A program made the position numbers and the translations under genes. 64,000 nucleotides of DNA from Marinomonas spartinae. GTDB lineage: Bacteria > Pseudomonadota > Gammaproteobacteria > Pseudomonadales > Marinomonadaceae. The DNA lies in assembly GCF_016461715.1 (NCBI RefSeq), contig NZ_JAEMUI010000022.1, positions 21,899 through 85,898 on the forward strand, read 5' to 3'. The notes beneath the pieces were generated by a model. It was not told the DNA's origin. It did no database searches and was given only the letters and a program-made list of their open reading frames with translations. This document shows positions 62,347 to 64,000 of the stretch, piece after piece (the stretch's first letter is position 1; the number at the start of each line of letters is the position of its first letter).

Positions 62347-63699
62347 ATGGATATCATTGCGTCTGATTCACCGTCTCTTGAAGGACTTACGAGCATGCTC
62401 GAAGGGTACGATTGTCCGGCGATTCTGGTATCGGTGGATTATCAAATTCTCGCGATTAATCAGCATTATCGAGAAGAATTTGGTGAGGTTTTATTACAAA
62501 CCAAACCGCGTTGTTTTGAGGTATCCCATGGTTATAACGTCCCTTGTGATGTTGCTGGAGAAGATTGCCCGCTTGCGGCAACTCTAGACTCCGGTCGTAA
62601 AGAACGAGTTCTGCATATTCACCAAACGCCAAGAGGCAAGGAGCATGTGGATGTAGAAATGCTGCCTATTCATGATAGCCAGGGTAAGTTGTTATTTTTT
62701 GTCGAGTTACTGCGAGCTGTGGCCGTAGCCAGTGCTGAAAATGGCAGTAAAACGCTAGTGGGTTCTAGTAAGCCTTTTAATCTCATGTTAGAAAAGGTGA
62801 CCCGAGTGAGCCAGAGCGATGCATCTGTATTGCTGCTAGGGGAGTCGGGAAGTGGTAAAGAGCTCGTGGCACATGCTATCCATCAAGGCAGTGACAGAGC
62901 GAAGAATTCGCTTGTTACCTTAGAATGCGCGGGGCTAACCGACTCCTTGTTTGAAAGTGAATTGTTTGGTCATGTTAAAGGCGCCTACACAGGGGCGTAT
63001 AGCAATCGCACTGGGTTAGTGGAGTTAGCGAACGGTGGAACGCTATTCTTGGATGAAATTGGCGATGTCCCACTGTCGATGCAAGTCAAGCTACTTCGTC
63101 TAATTGAAACGGGTTCTTTTCGGCCTGTTGGCTCCTCAAGTACCAAGCATACGCGTTTTAGATTGATCTGTGCGACCCATAAAAACCTCGCCAAAATGGT
63201 GAAAGATGGGGCGTTTCGTCAAGACTTATACTATCGAATTAATGTCTTCCCTATTTATGTTCCATCATTGCGTGAACGACGTGATGATCTGGCGTTGTTA
63301 ATTAGCACATTATTAAAACGAATTAGTCATCGTAAGGAATATCATCTTACGGATTCTGCGTTTCATGTATTAAAGCAATATGACTTTCCTGGCAATATTC
63401 GCGAGTTAAGTAACATTCTCAACCGTGCCACCATATTGACGGATACGAATGTCATTGAACGCAGTACGATAGAGGAATGCCTGATTATTGATCAGGAACT
63501 TAATCAGGACGTTGCTGACCAGTCTACGGGGTGTGTGGATGCTAAACAGTTGAATGATTCAGAGAGGGTATGGGTAGATTTGAAAACAGCTGAGCAGCTT
63601 TATTTATCTGATTTACTTTCCTTTTATAACCATGACAAGGTGAAAGTAGCTGAAGTGGCTGGCATTAGCTTGCGTTCTCTCTATCGGAAGTTGCAATAG
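62347..63699 (+). CDS. fisR: FisR-type sigma-54 activator (sulfide/polysulfide-responsive)
   Basis: 450 residues from ATG 62347 (GCGAGG upstream; TTG 62341 is alternative). N-terminal PAS-like sensor (1-120) with three cysteines at C56, C67 and C74, spaced 11 and 7, the same spacing as C53/C64/C71 of Cupriavidus FisR, the polysulfide sensor. AAA+ domain: Walker A GESGSGKE, GAYTGA loop, Walker B LFLDEIGD. Fis-type HTH at the C-terminus (VKVAEVAGISLRSLYRKL). Divergent from the MBL-SQR operon, which has a sigma-54 promoter, so it is its predicted activator. Confidence 0.9.
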   Translation: MDIIASDSPSLEGLTSMLEGYDCPAILVSVDYQILAINQHYREEFGEVLLQTKPRCFEVSHGYNVPCDVAGEDCPLAATLDSGRKERVLHIHQTPRGKEHVDVEMLPIHDSQGKLLFFVELLRAVAVASAENGSKTLVGSSKPFNLMLEKVTRVSQSDASVLLLGESGSGKELVAHAIHQGSDRAKNSLVTLECAGLTDSLFESELFGHVKGAYTGAYSNRTGLVELANGGTLFLDEIGDVPLSMQVKLLRLIETGSFRPVGSSSTKHTRFRLICATHKNLAKMVKDGAFRQDLYYRINVFPIYVPSLRERRDDLALLISTLLKRISHRKEYHLTDSAFHVLKQYDFPGNIRELSNILNRATILTDTNVIERSTIEECLIIDQELNQDVADQSTGCVDAKQLNDSERVWVDLKTAEQLYLSDLLSFYNHDKVKVAEVAGISLRSLYRKLQ

Positions 63700-64000
63700 C
63701 CAATCAATCTGGCTGATAAACCTTTGTTTTACCTTTATGGATCTCATTACTTGCTTCGGGGAAGATGAAAATCGCTGACATCTCTTATCGCTTCTCTCTT
63801 CCTTTACAAATGCCATCAATCTGTCATGAAAACGTAATTAATTGTATGGAAATAATAAATTAAGTTTAATTTTATGGTTATGTTTAATTTTATTTTTTCC
63901 TATTGTTTGCTACAGACTAAACATTTAAATCTATTTGTTTAATTTTTTTCCTTTCTAATAAATTATTTCTGAATCACTAAGCTTATGAATTCATTAGGTT
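63700..64000. other. AT-rich 301-bp region at the window end
   Basis: No gene, terminator or repeat recognised; very AT-rich after about 63830. May be the promoter region of a gene beyond the window. Confidence 0.5.

Overview
The window looks like a chromosomal segment of a marine gammaproteobacterium of the Oceanospirillales/Marinomonas kind. This is inferred from moderate GC, E. coli-like LexA and Fur sites, a SlyD with a His tail, a fagA-fumC pair, a thermostable-haemolysin-family gene and many uptake/catabolic clusters. No rRNA, tRNA, CRISPR array or prophage was seen. About 58 intact protein genes and several gene remnants are supported.

Left part (1-11,100): a LysR gene cut by the window edge faces an operon for oligopeptide-type ABC uptake (binding protein, two permeases, two ATPases), two M20 peptidases and a RidA protein, closed by a strong terminator. 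Next come 1-aminocyclopropane-1-carboxylate deaminase (acdS) and a convergent Lrp-type regulator. Together they look like uptake, hydrolysis and deamination of a small conjugate or peptide.

10,926-14,126: a penicillin-acylase gene sits between two direct repeats of about 175 bp. The halves of one decayed REP-associated (Y1/HUH) transposase gene abut the inner ends of the two repeats. This is the signature of an integrated or rearranged DNA segment next to an Lrp gene and a chemoreceptor gene.

14,158-19,698: chemoreceptor, KdgM-type porin, secreted chorismate mutase, a small STN-domain lipoprotein and a DUF945 protein. A GC-rich double palindrome follows at 19,911-20,030.

20,067-24,357: a compact minus-strand operon (thermostable-haemolysin family, AMP-dependent ligase, haem-oxygenase-like diiron protein, SDR, TPR protein). 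It looks like a small, undescribed fatty-acid-derived biosynthetic pathway.

24,740-32,965: LysR regulator with a palindromic site, then ureohydrolase, TIM-barrel isomerase, EFE-like 2-oxoglutarate oxygenase, amino-acid ABC transporter (binding protein plus a fused permease-ATPase), class II aldolase and D-2-hydroxyacid dehydrogenase. It is a candidate catabolic island for a guanidino compound. A MITE-like element lies inside it.

33,009-44,424: an APC-like membrane protein, a Kef-type antiporter, a GGDEF-EAL protein, a zinc peptidase, SOS-controlled yebG, MscS, a DUF1439 lipoprotein, slyD and Fur-controlled fagA-fumC. 44,574-49,296: marR-OMF-emrA-emrB efflux operon behind a 51-bp near-palindrome. 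49,390-57,768: acetyltransferases, LysR/frmA/fghA formaldehyde detoxification, and divergent LysE/MocR. 57,803-63,699: polyphosphate:AMP phosphotransferase, then a sulfide oxidation unit (DUF442-SQR fusion, persulfide-dioxygenase-like MBL protein with a sigma-54 promoter, divergent FisR-type activator).
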